Below are positions 20,517 through 28,181 of a stretch of 64,000 nucleotides of DNA, piece after piece; position 1 is the first letter of the stretch, and every line of letters starts with the position of its first letter. This stretch comes from Campylobacter subantarcticus LMG 24377. Its GTDB lineage: Bacteria > Campylobacterota > Campylobacteria > Campylobacterales > Campylobacteraceae. Made by a program: the position numbers and the translations under genes. The DNA is taken from NCBI RefSeq assembly GCF_000816305.1, contig NZ_CP007773.1, forward strand, positions 1,426,001 to 1,490,000. Direction: 5' to 3'. The notes under the pieces are model-generated. The model made no database searches. It had not been told where the DNA came from and saw only the letters and a list, made by a program, of their open reading frames with translations.

Positions 20517-21851
20517 TTATAAAATTTGGTTTAACATAATGATAATAATTGATAAAGGAGCAATAAATCTTAACAAGAAATACCACACTTCAAAAACCCT
20601 TCGACTCATAAATTTAGAAAATAAGTGATATATTTTTTCTTTATCCATAAAAAAGCCAACAAAGATAGCACTCGCAATCACGCCCAAAGGTAGCATAAAA
20701 TTAGATGTTAACTTATCTAAAATATCAAAAAAGTTCAATCCAAAAAAGCTAAAACTAGCTCCATAGCTTGCACTAAAAGATAAAATACAACTCATTCCTA
20801 AAACAAAAACCACCAAACCTATAAAAATCAAGGCTTTCTTTCTTGAAATTTGATACTCATTTACAAGATAAAAAGTAAAAGGTTCTATCATGGAAACAGC
20901 CGAGGTAATTCCTGCAAAAAATAATGCCAAGAAAAAATAAAAAGCTAAAAAATGTCCCAAAACACTATCTAAATTGGAAAACAGTGTTGTTAGAGAAATA
21001 AAAACTAAGCCCGCACCTTCTGCTGGATTGGCATTAAATTTAAATATAAAAGTAAACACAATAAGCCCCATCATCAAGCCAATGAGAATATTTAAAAGCA
21101 CAATCACCATTGAACTTGTGATCAAATTAGTATCATCTTTTAATGACGCCGCATAAGTTGTAATGCAACCTATGCCCAAACACAAGGTAAAAAATGCAAG
21201 TCCTAATGCTGTCAATACTGAATTTAAACTTAATTTACTAAAATCAGGATAAAACAAATACACAAATGCTTCTTTAAAACCATCTTGAAAAAAACAATAC
21301 ACTAGCATCAAAATAAGCATGATAAATAAACTTGGCATAATCCAAATATTTAATTTTTCTATGCCACTTTTTACCCCTCTTGAAACCACAAATAAAGTAA
21401 GAAAAAACGCAATAAGAAAATACACACTACTTTCTAAGATGCTACTTTGTATCAAATTACCAAACAAAGCACCCGCTTCTTGAGTATTACTAGGTAAATA
21501 ATAAACTGAAGTGACCATATACTTTAAAACCCAACCCATGATCACTAAATAAAACGAAAGCACAAAAATTCCACCGAGCATAAAAAATCCCGCGAATTTC
21601 CACTTATGAGCGCATTTGGTTGCTAGGCTTTTATAGGCATTTACAGGATCACTTTGACTTAATCTTCCCATGGCAATTTCAGCCAAAAACACGCAAAATC
21701 CGACGCTAATTGTTAAAAGCAAATACAAAAGTACAAAAGCAAAACCACCATTTTGCCCTACTAGGGTTGGAAATTTCCAAGCATTTCCAAGTCCTATAGC
21801 TCCACCTGCTACGGCTAAAATAAAGCCGATTTTAGAAAATTTATCATTCAT
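20517..21851 (-). CDS. Na+-dependent SNF-family transporter, copy 1
   Basis: A 444-residue LeuT-fold symporter with about 11-12 membrane helices. The helix 1 motif AIGLGNAWKFPTLVGQNGG carries the unwound segment and Na+/substrate contacts of this family. Later IGLMMGLIVFTFIF and FFAGITSAVSMIEP (helix 8 region, Na2 site) are conserved. The family moves amino acids or related solutes with Na+; the substrate cannot be read from sequence. It is the third gene of a leftward tandem of paralogues and the most divergent. The spacing to copy 2 is nine bases. Confidence 0.95.
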   Translation of the reverse strand: MNDKFSKIGFILAVAGGAIGLGNAWKFPTLVGQNGGFAFVLLYLLLTISVGFCVFLAEIAMGRLSQSDPVNAYKSLATKCAHKWKFAGFFMLGGIFVLSFYLVIMGWVLKYMVTSVYYLPSNTQEAGALFGNLIQSSILESSVYFLIAFFLTLFVVSRGVKSGIEKLNIWIMPSLFIMLILMLVYCFFQDGFKEAFVYLFYPDFSKLSLNSVLTALGLAFFTLCLGIGCITTYAASLKDDTNLITSSMVIVLLNILIGLMMGLIVFTFIFKFNANPAEGAGLVFISLTTLFSNLDSVLGHFLAFYFFLALFFAGITSAVSMIEPFTFYLVNEYQISRKKALIFIGLVVFVLGMSCILSFSASYGASFSFFGLNFFDILDKLTSNFMLPLGVIASAIFVGFFMDKEKIYHLFSKFMSRRVFEVWYFLLRFIAPLSIIIIMLNQIL

Positions 21852-21860
21852 TTTAACGCC

Positions 21861-23198
21861 TTAGAATAAAAGCTGTCTAGCCATGATTAAAATCACTGCT
21901 AAAGGAGAAATATATCTTAAAAAGATATACCACACTTCAAAACACACACCACGCATAAAAGGCTGAAATAATTTTTGTAAAGCTTCTTTTTTAATCACAA
22001 ATCCCACAAAAAATGCAGTAATCAATGCAGAAATTGGCATGAGTAAATTTTGTATGAAAAAGTCTAAAATATCAAAAAAACTTTTTCCAAAGAAATTTAA
22101 ACTTGGTGCACTTACATGATAAAAAGAAAGTATAGACAAACTTCCAAGAAAATACACTATCATACCTACAAAAATCAAAGCTTTCTTTCTTGAAATTTGA
22201 TAACGGTTTATTAGATAAAAAGTGAAAGGCTCTATCATAGAAATAGCCGAGGTGATTCCTGCAAAAAATAACGCAATAAAAAAGGCTATGGCTAAAATAT
22301 TTCCTAAAAATCCTAACTTTGCAAAAAGCGTAGTTAGTGATACAAAAATAAGCCCTGGTCCTTGTTGGGTGGGATCAGCGCCAAATTCAAAAATAAAGGT
22401 AAACACAATAAGTCCCATCATCAAACCAATGATAGTATTAATAATGATAATATTTAAAGCACTGCTTATAAAATTTGTTTTATCGGGCAAACTTGCTGCA
22501 TAAGTTAAAATCACACATACACCCAAAGACATACTAAAAAATGCAAGTCCTAGTGCATCTAATATAGAATTAACACTTAATTTTGAAAAATCAGGCACAA
22601 ACAAAAACTCACTTGCCTTAGAAAAACCATCCATGCTAAAAGAATACCCAAGCATTAAAATAAGTAGTATAAATAAACTTGGCATCATCCAAACATTAAG
22701 TTTTTCTATACCACTTTTAACACCTTTTGATACTACATAAAAAATCACTATAAATACAAAAGTAAAACATACAAATTGAGATAAAACATCATTGGAAAGT
22801 AAATTTCCAAAAATAGCGCCACTTTCTTCTATGCTTTTTGGTAAAGGAAAAAATCCAAAATAAGCATATTTTGCTATCCAACCTATCACCACACTATAAA
22901 AAGACACTAGAATAATAGCACCAAGCATAAAAAATCCCGCATAAGACCATGCTTTTTTATGCTTTGGCGCTAAAGTATAATAAGCATTTACAGGATCTTT
23001 TTCGCTAAGTTTTCCTATACTAAGTTCGGCTAAAAATATCACAAAAGCCACACCTAAAGTTAAAAGCAAATACACCACCACAAAAGCTGATCCACCATTA
23101 TTACCCACTAAAGTTGGAAATTTCCAAGCATTTCCAAGCCCAACAGCTGAACCTGCCACTGCTAATACAAAACCTATTTTAGAAAATTTTTCATTCAT
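21861..23198 (-). CDS. Na+-dependent SNF-family transporter, copy 2
   Basis: A 445-residue paralogue of copies 1 and 3, with the same AVGLGNAWKFPTLV start and the same membrane topology. The codons for helices 3-5 (about residues 111-200) lie in a 270-bp block that is identical, base for base, to copy 3, while the flanks differ. That points to recent gene conversion. Copy 1 and copy 2 correspond in place and length to the two SNF genes upstream of atpE in C. jejuni. Confidence 0.95.
   Translation of the reverse strand: MNEKFSKIGFVLAVAGSAVGLGNAWKFPTLVGNNGGSAFVVVYLLLTLGVAFVIFLAELSIGKLSEKDPVNAYYTLAPKHKKAWSYAGFFMLGAIILVSFYSVVIGWIAKYAYFGFFPLPKSIEESGAIFGNLLSNDVLSQFVCFTFVFIVIFYVVSKGVKSGIEKLNVWMMPSLFILLILMLGYSFSMDGFSKASEFLFVPDFSKLSVNSILDALGLAFFSMSLGVCVILTYAASLPDKTNFISSALNIIIINTIIGLMMGLIVFTFIFEFGADPTQQGPGLIFVSLTTLFAKLGFLGNILAIAFFIALFFAGITSAISMIEPFTFYLINRYQISRKKALIFVGMIVYFLGSLSILSFYHVSAPSLNFFGKSFFDILDFFIQNLLMPISALITAFFVGFVIKKEALQKLFQPFMRGVCFEVWYIFLRYISPLAVILIMARQLLF
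22599..22868 (-). repeat. 270-bp exact repeat in transporter copy 2
   Basis: Every base from 22599 to 22868 matches 23961 to 24230 (offset 1362). The sequence diverges immediately on both sides. The block codes for membrane helices in the middle of both proteins. Confidence 0.95.
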
Positions 23199-23207
23199 CT
23201 TTTAACC

Positions 23208-24560
23208 TTAAAAAAATAATTGTTTTACCATGATTAAAATCACAGCTAAAGGTGAAATATATCTTACAAAAAAATACCAACATTCAAAATATTTACCCCT
23301 CATATAAGGATAAAATAAAGTTTGTAAAGCTTCTTTTTTAAGCACAAAACCTACAAAAATTGCACCAAATAACCCGCCCAAAGGCATCATTAAATTTGAA
23401 GCAATAAAATCTAATATATCAAAAAAGCTTTTTCCAAAAAACTCTAAAGAATCTTTACTCCACTCAATTCCTGATAAAATACACAAACTTCCCAAAAAAT
23501 ATACAATGAATGCTATAAAAATTAAAGCTTTTTTGCGAGTAAAATTATAAGAATTGATTAAGTAAAAAGTTAAAGGTTCTATCATAGAAACTGCTGAAGT
23601 AATCCCTGCAAAAAATAAAGCTATAAAAAAGGCTATAGCCAAAATATTTCCCAAAGGTAAAAAACCAACTGGATCAATATTTGAAAATAAACTCATTAAA
23701 GATACAAAAATCAAACCTGGACCTTCCTGAGCTGGATCTCCATTAAATTCAAATATGAAAGTAAATACAATAAGCCCCATCATAATACCAATAATAATAT
23801 TAATAATAATAATATTAATAGTACTTGTAATAAAATTTGTTTTATCGGATAAACTTGCTGAATAAGTTATAATTGAACCCACTCCAATCGATAAAGAAAA
23901 ACAAGCAAGTCCTAAAGCACTCAAAAACGCCCCTGTCCCAAGCTTAGAAAAGTCCGGAGAAAACAAAAACTCACTTGCCTTAGAAAAACCATCCATGCTA
24001 AAAGAATACCCAAGCATTAAAATAAGTAGTATAAATAAACTTGGCATCATCCAAACATTAAGTTTTTCTATACCACTTTTAACACCTTTTGATACTACAT
24101 AAAAAATCACTATAAATACAAAAGTAAAACATACAAATTGAGATAAAACATCATTGGAAAGTAAATTTCCAAAAATAGCGCCACTTTCTTCTATGCTTTT
24201 TGGTAAAGGAAAAAATCCAAAATAAGCATACTTCACAATCCATCCTATAATCACACTATAAAAAGAAACAATCAAAATAGCACCTATTAAAGAAAAACCA
24301 ACTATAGACCAAGCTCTTTTATGTTTTGGTGCTAAAGTATAATAAGCATTTACAGGATCTTTTTCGCTAAGTTTTCCTATACTAAGTTCTGCTAAAAATA
24401 TCACAAAACCTACACCCAAAGTCAAAAGTAAATACAAAAGTACAAAGGCTGAGCCTCCATTTTGCCCTACTAAAGTTGGAAATTTCCAAGCATTTCCAAG
24501 CCCAACAGCTGAACCTGCCACTGCTAATACAAAACCTATTTTAGAAAATTTATCATTCAT
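23208..24560 (-). CDS. Na+-dependent SNF-family transporter, copy 3 (first in operon)
   Basis: A 450-residue LeuT-fold symporter, first of the three in transcription order. I chose the ATG at 24558-24560: it has AAGG eight bases upstream and gives MNDKFSKIGF, matching the start of the paralogues. The reading frame runs nine codons further up without a ribosome site. It carries a slightly longer loop (NIDPVGFLPLGNI) than copy 2. C. jejuni has two such genes here as I recall, so this would be an extra paralogue. Confidence 0.94.
   Translation of the reverse strand: MNDKFSKIGFVLAVAGSAVGLGNAWKFPTLVGQNGGSAFVLLYLLLTLGVGFVIFLAELSIGKLSEKDPVNAYYTLAPKHKRAWSIVGFSLIGAILIVSFYSVIIGWIVKYAYFGFFPLPKSIEESGAIFGNLLSNDVLSQFVCFTFVFIVIFYVVSKGVKSGIEKLNVWMMPSLFILLILMLGYSFSMDGFSKASEFLFSPDFSKLGTGAFLSALGLACFSLSIGVGSIITYSASLSDKTNFITSTINIIIINIIIGIMMGLIVFTFIFEFNGDPAQEGPGLIFVSLMSLFSNIDPVGFLPLGNILAIAFFIALFFAGITSAVSMIEPLTFYLINSYNFTRKKALIFIAFIVYFLGSLCILSGIEWSKDSLEFFGKSFFDILDFIASNLMMPLGGLFGAIFVGFVLKKEALQTLFYPYMRGKYFECWYFFVRYISPLAVILIMVKQLFF
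23961..24230 (-). repeat. 270-bp exact repeat in transporter copy 3
   Basis: The partner of the block at 22599-22868 with no mismatch. Identity stops at both edges within a base or two, as expected for a conversion tract. Confidence 0.95.
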
Positions 24561-24598
24561 AAAAATAACCTTAAATTTTATAAACACATGAAAAATAT

Positions 24599-24679
24599 TT
24601 AATGTAGCTAAAAAAAACTTTAATTTATTTTAAAATACGCTTATTAATTTAAATTTCAATAATTTTAAAGCTACATTAA
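24599..24679. promoter_or_regulatory. 11-bp inverted repeat flanking the divergent SNF/atpE promoters
   Basis: TTAATGTAGCT at 24599-24609 is the exact reverse complement of AGCTACATTAA at 24669-24679. Each copy lies just upstream of a TATAA-type box reading outwards (leftward to the transporters, rightward to atpE). The two outward-facing 40-base segments are alike beyond the exact arms. This could be an operator, an upstream promoter element, or a remnant of duplication. Confidence 0.5.
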
Positions 24680-24681
24680 TA

Positions 24682-24687
24682 TATAAT
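24682..24687 (+). promoter_or_regulatory. Probable -10 box for atpE
   Basis: TATAAT lies 72 bases before the atpE ATG, giving a predicted start near 24694 and a leader of about 66 bases that contains the structured-looking element. Confidence 0.55.
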
Positions 24688-24697
24688 TTCATTTTTA

Positions 24698-24735
24698 TAA
24701 ATCACGAGTAGGGATACGCAAGCCGAAAGGATTTA
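24698..24735 (+). ncRNA. Candidate structured 5' leader of atpE
   Basis: A GC-richer island in very AT-rich intergenic DNA. TAAATC at 24698-24703 can pair with GATTTA at 24730-24735, closing a 26-base interior rich in purines with GGGATACGCAAGCCGAAAGG at 24711-24730. It starts a few bases after the predicted transcription start and ends 24 bases before the atpE start codon. The composition and conserved-looking single-stranded segments resemble a small riboswitch, but I cannot assign a class from memory. A translation-control or sensor role is inference. Confidence 0.4.
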
Positions 24736-24759
24736 AATTTTTGTAATCAAGGAAATACT

Positions 24760-25083
24760 ATGAAAAAAATCGTATTTTTAATGCTAGCTTTAAGTGGTTT
24801 TGCATTCGCAGCTGAAGGTTCTATGAATCAATGGTTAGCTTCTTTTTCAATTTTAGCAGCAGGTTTAGGACTTGGTGTTGCAGCTTTAGGTGGTGCTATT
24901 GGTATGGGTAATACTGCAGCAGCAACTATAGCAGGTACTGCTAGAAACCCTGGTCTTGGTGGTAAATTAATGACTACTATGTTTATTGCTTTAGCGATGA
25001 TTGAAGCTCAAGTTATTTATGCACTTGTTATTGCTCTTATTGCTCTTTATGCTAATCCATTCCAAGCATTAGTAGCAGCTTAA
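24760..25083 (+). CDS. atpE: ATP synthase F0 subunit c
   Basis: The ring-forming proteolipid of F-type ATP synthase. The 107 residues include an N-terminal hydrophobic extension with AFA ending near residue 17, as in other Campylobacter, then two helices. The polar loop is ARNPG (61-65), and the ion-binding carboxylate is E82 in AMIEAQVIY. The residue after the Glu is Ala, not the Ser/Thr typical of Na+-binding rings, so a proton ring is more likely. It stands apart from the other F0F1 genes; atpB is at 30625. A hairpin follows the stop. Confidence 0.97.
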   Translation: MKKIVFLMLALSGFAFAAEGSMNQWLASFSILAAGLGLGVAALGGAIGMGNTAAATIAGTARNPGLGGKLMTTMFIALAMIEAQVIYALVIALIALYANPFQALVAA

Positions 25084-25087
25084 TTAA

Positions 25088-25108
25088 AAAGCCCTTTTAC
25101 AGGGCTTT
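25088..25108 (+). terminator. Hairpin after atpE
   Basis: AAAGCCCT / AGGGCTTT arms (8 bp) with a 5-base loop, five bases after the atpE stop. Only a short T run follows, so readthrough into the tRNA is possible. Confidence 0.6.
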
Positions 25109-25110
25109 AT

Positions 25111-25196
25111 GCGGTTATGGTGGAACTGGTAGACACGCCATCTTGAGGGGGTGGTGCGCTCAGCGTGTGCGAGTTCAAATCTCGCTAACCGCACCA
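25111..25196 (+). tRNA. tRNA-Leu, anticodon GAG
   Basis: The acceptor stem GCGGTTA pairs with TAACCGC, the CCA end is encoded at 25194-25196, and there is a long class II variable arm. The anticodon stem CCATC/GGTGG closes a TTGAGGG loop with anticodon GAG, which reads CUC and CUU. The T arm has GTTCAAATC. The location after atpE is the same as in C. jejuni. Confidence 0.97.
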
Positions 25197-25216
25197 TTTT
25201 AAGGAATTTTAAAAAT

Positions 25217-25651
25217 ATGGTTTTTTATCTCTTAATTAGTGCAATAGCTTTTTTAATTCTTTTTTTTACTATTAAAAAATATACTTTAAAATTAGATGAG
25301 CAAGTCTTACTTGAACCCATTAAAAATGATATCTATCCTGAATTTTGTGATCTTATCAATGAAGAAATAAGAAATATCAAAAATAGTCTTTTACAAAACA
25401 CTTTTATGCTTCAAAATGAAAATCAGAAAGATGAATTTTTAGAAAATTTAAGCGATATGAGTAGAAAACTTAATCATATTCAAACCATGAATTTAAGTAA
25501 AAAAAATAGTGCTTTATGGGAAGAGGTTCTTTTTGATTTTTTAAAAGAGTTTGAAAAACTTAACAAGCAATACCTAAATGATGGTGAAAAAATCAATGAT
25601 TCAATAAGAACTTCTTTACAAGAAAAATTTTCTAATTTAACAAAAAACTAA
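25217..25651 (+). CDS. Small membrane-anchored helical protein, unknown function
   Basis: A 144-residue protein starting at the ATG after AAGGAATTTTAAAAAT; the longer open frame runs back into the tRNA and is not used. It has one N-terminal membrane helix (residues 2-20) and a cytoplasmic, charged, largely helical tail. No domain is recognised. It may be co-transcribed with the tRNA. A membrane protein gene follows the atpE-tRNA pair in other Campylobacter as well. Confidence 0.8.
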   Translation: MVFYLLISAIAFLILFFTIKKYTLKLDEQVLLEPIKNDIYPEFCDLINEEIRNIKNSLLQNTFMLQNENQKDEFLENLSDMSRKLNHIQTMNLSKKNSALWEEVLFDFLKEFEKLNKQYLNDGEKINDSIRTSLQEKFSNLTKN

Positions 25652-25716
25652 TATAAACAAATTATTTATTTTAAAAAAACACTATATAATTCCAAACTAT
25701 TTTATAAAGGGGTTTT

Positions 25717-27004
25717 ATATTTATCAACAAGAAAAAAATTAATGAACAAATTACTCTATTAGAGTAATCCAACCAAGCTTTTCAAAATATACTTAATGCT
25801 ATAAGCAAAACTATGACAATGATAGAATTTCAAATAGATGGACCCCTCATTAGTGCTAATGAAAATTTTCTAAAAACTATGAATTACTCTCTAGATGAAA
25901 TCAAAGGAAAATATCACAGCATGTTTTGCTTACCTGAAGTTGTAAAATCTCAACGCTATACTGATTTTTAGAAAGATTTAAAAAGCGGTGAATCAAGAAA
26001 TGGTCTTTTTAGACGTATTGCAACAGGTGGAAAAGGCATCTATCTTGAAGCTAATTATCTTCCTATTTTAGATCAAAAAAACAAAATACACAATGTTATT
26101 AAATTTGCCAATAACATTACTTAAAGACGCTATGAAATGCTTGATTTAAAAAATACCATAGATACAGCTAATCATTCTATGGCGATTATTGAATTTAATC
26201 CTTATGGAGAAATTCTAAATGCCAATGAAAACTTCACTCAAACAATGGGTTATTCACTAAGTGAAATCAAAGGAAAACACCATAGTATGTTTTGTGAGGA
26301 AAAGTTTAGAAACTCAAAAGAATATACATTTTTTGGGAAGAATTAAGAAGTGGTAAATTTCAATCAGGAAAATTCATACGCTTTGGTAAAAATAACAAGC
26401 TAATCCACCTAGAAGCAAGTTATAATCCTATCAAAAACGATGATGGGGAAATCTATAAAGTCATCAAATTTGCAACAGATATTACCGAGCAGGTTGCAAG
26501 AGATGAGGAAAAATTAAAACTTATCAAAGAATTAGCTGAGTAAAATGATAATTTAACTCAAAAAGGTGATAGTGTTATAGAAAATACAGTTCAAAATATT
26601 CAAAATATTGCTGAAATGATGAATAATAGTAGTAATTTGGCTTCATCATTAAATGAACAATCAGAAGAAATCAAATATCATTCAAGCCATTAGCAATATA
26701 GCAATTAAACCAATCTTTTAGCACTAAATACTGCCATAAAAGCAGCACGTGCTGAAGAACATGGACGTGAATTTGCTGTTGTTGCCGATGAAGTTAGAAA
26801 TCTAGCTGAAAAAACTGGGTATTCAGCAAATGAAATTATTATACAATTAATTCTATCAGAAATGTAACCGCTGAAGTAGTACAAAGCATTAAAGATGGAT
26901 TAAGCGGAGTAAATCAAAGCGTAGATTTAGCTAAAGAAGCTAGAGAATGTATGGAAAAATTAGAAATAGCTCTGCTCAAGTAGCCCAAGCTATGCAAAAT
27001 AAAT
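25717..27004 (+). pseudogene. Decayed PAS-PAS methyl-accepting chemoreceptor
   Basis: Two PAS domains are visible (FQIDGPLISANENFLKTMNY and FNPYGEILNANENFTQTMGY, each followed by the KGKYHSMFC/KGKHHSMFC signature), then a short MCP signalling domain with the hairpin-tip motif [18 protein letters not shown]. The probable start codon is ATA at 25717 after AAAGGGG, where ATG is expected. In-frame stops lie at about 25750, 25969, 26122 and 26540, and frameshifts at the T-run near 26332 and around 26690. No membrane segment is seen, so it was a cytoplasmic redox or energy sensor. Confidence 0.88.
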
Positions 27005-27036
27005 AAAAGTTTTTAGCTTAAACGCTAAAAACTTTT
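27005..27036. terminator. Strong hairpin with the pyrC-like stop codon in its loop
   Basis: AAAAGTTTTTAGC / GCTAAAAACTTTT, a perfect 13-bp stem with a 6-base loop. The stop codon of the leftward gene (27018-27020) lies in the loop. It can work in both directions, ending the chemoreceptor remnant and the pyrC-like operon. Confidence 0.75.
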
Positions 27037-28181
27037 CCACCGATAAAATTTTTTTCTACTCTACCTTGCAAAATATCATTTTGATACAAACCTTCGCCCT
27101 TAAAGGAAACACTTTCATCAAATACAACCAAATCTGCATCATATCCTACTGCTATCTTACCTTTATTTAAACCTAAAAATTGTGCTTGATGATAGCTTGC
27201 TAGATCACAAAGCTCTTTCCATGATAAAATATTTGTCCTTACCAAATAACTATAACACAAACTCATATACACAGCTATAGCGTCCACTCCAAAATCTGCT
27301 TCATCAAACGCCAAATCTTTTTTAGTTCTAGGAGTATGCAATGAAGTTAAAAAGGTAATTTTTCCATCTTGAAGCATTTTTATAAGACATGAAAGTTCAT
27401 TTTTCGATCTTAAAGGCGGTAAAATTTTTGCTTGGGTATTAAAACACTCGCATGCGTTTTCATCTTTAGCTAAATGATGAATGGAAATTTCACTTTGATG
27501 ATCTTTCAAAAGCTCAAAAGATTTCACAACGCCTAATGCACTAAAACAAGCATTATTTTGATAAAAATCTACCAATTCTTTCATTTTTGCAACTTCGCTT
27601 GTTTCGGCTATATCACTAATCCCTATTAATCCAAGCTCAAAACTCATTTGGCTATCATTCATTACACCATGATCATCAAAATTTTCGTCAAAGCATTTTA
27701 AAAAAACCGGCACTTCTTTCATATGCGCATACTGCATGCTTTGTTTTAAAAAATTTACTCCTAATATACTTGAAACCTCCAAAACTTTTGCGCCCATATC
27801 AACCAAGGTAGCAATATTTTTCATTTTAGCTTCTTTATCCAACACATTAACACTAGGTAAGATATTTACATCGAGTGATTGTAATTTGTCAAAATAAAGT
27901 GCATATCCTTGAAGATTTGCTTCCATACTATCTTTTAAAACAATAGTCCCAACTCCGCCTTTTAAACATGCTTTTTCTAATTCGTATAGTTTTGCAATAC
28001 TAAATTCATTATCAAGCAAGGCAACATTTAAATCAATCAAAGAAGGCAAAAGTGTTTTACCTTCAGCATCGATCATTTGCTCATCGCCATTCAAATTTTG
28101 TTCAATTTGAGTGATTTTGCCATTTTCTATTTTAAGATCCAATTCTTGTTCGCCGTATATTTTTGCATTTTTGATAATCAT
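27018..28181 (-). CDS. Dihydroorotase-like protein without metal ligands (PyrX/PyrC' type)
   Basis: An amidohydrolase-fold protein of 387 residues, related to type I dihydroorotase (KILPPLRSKNEL segment and the C-terminal VGYDADLVVFD). The HxH metal motif that should follow LIDL is replaced: N52 and A54 stand where the two His belong. The catalytic Asp of the D-H-A-P motif is Leu (L281). It therefore should not hydrolyse dihydroorotate. Known non-catalytic homologues hold aspartate transcarbamoylase together, and that is the best guess here. It overlaps gpsA by four bases. Confidence 0.87.
   Translation of the reverse strand: MIIKNAKIYGEQELDLKIENGKITQIEQNLNGDEQMIDAEGKTLLPSLIDLNVALLDNEFSIAKLYELEKACLKGGVGTIVLKDSMEANLQGYALYFDKLQSLDVNILPSVNVLDKEAKMKNIATLVDMGAKVLEVSSILGVNFLKQSMQYAHMKEVPVFLKCFDENFDDHGVMNDSQMSFELGLIGISDIAETSEVAKMKELVDFYQNNACFSALGVVKSFELLKDHQSEISIHHLAKDENACECFNTQAKILPPLRSKNELSCLIKMLQDGKITFLTSLHTPRTKKDLAFDEADFGVDAIAVYMSLCYSYLVRTNILSWKELCDLASYHQAQFLGLNKGKIAVGYDADLVVFDESVSFKGEGLYQNDILQGRVEKNFIGGKVFSV

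Noticed and set aside
24711-24730. Resemblance of the atpE leader to the GGGACGCAAAGCC segment of c-di-GMP-I riboswitches
   Set aside because: The first half of that riboswitch is not present and the element is too short, so I do not assign the class.
24760-25083. A Na+-driven c-ring, suggested by the nearby Na+ symporters
   Set aside because: The residue after the key Glu is Ala, not Ser or Thr, so the common Na+ signature is missing.
25151-25651. A 166-codon frame starting inside tRNA-Leu
   Set aside because: The first 22 codons are tRNA sequence; the ATG at 25217 with an upstream AAGGA is the likely start.
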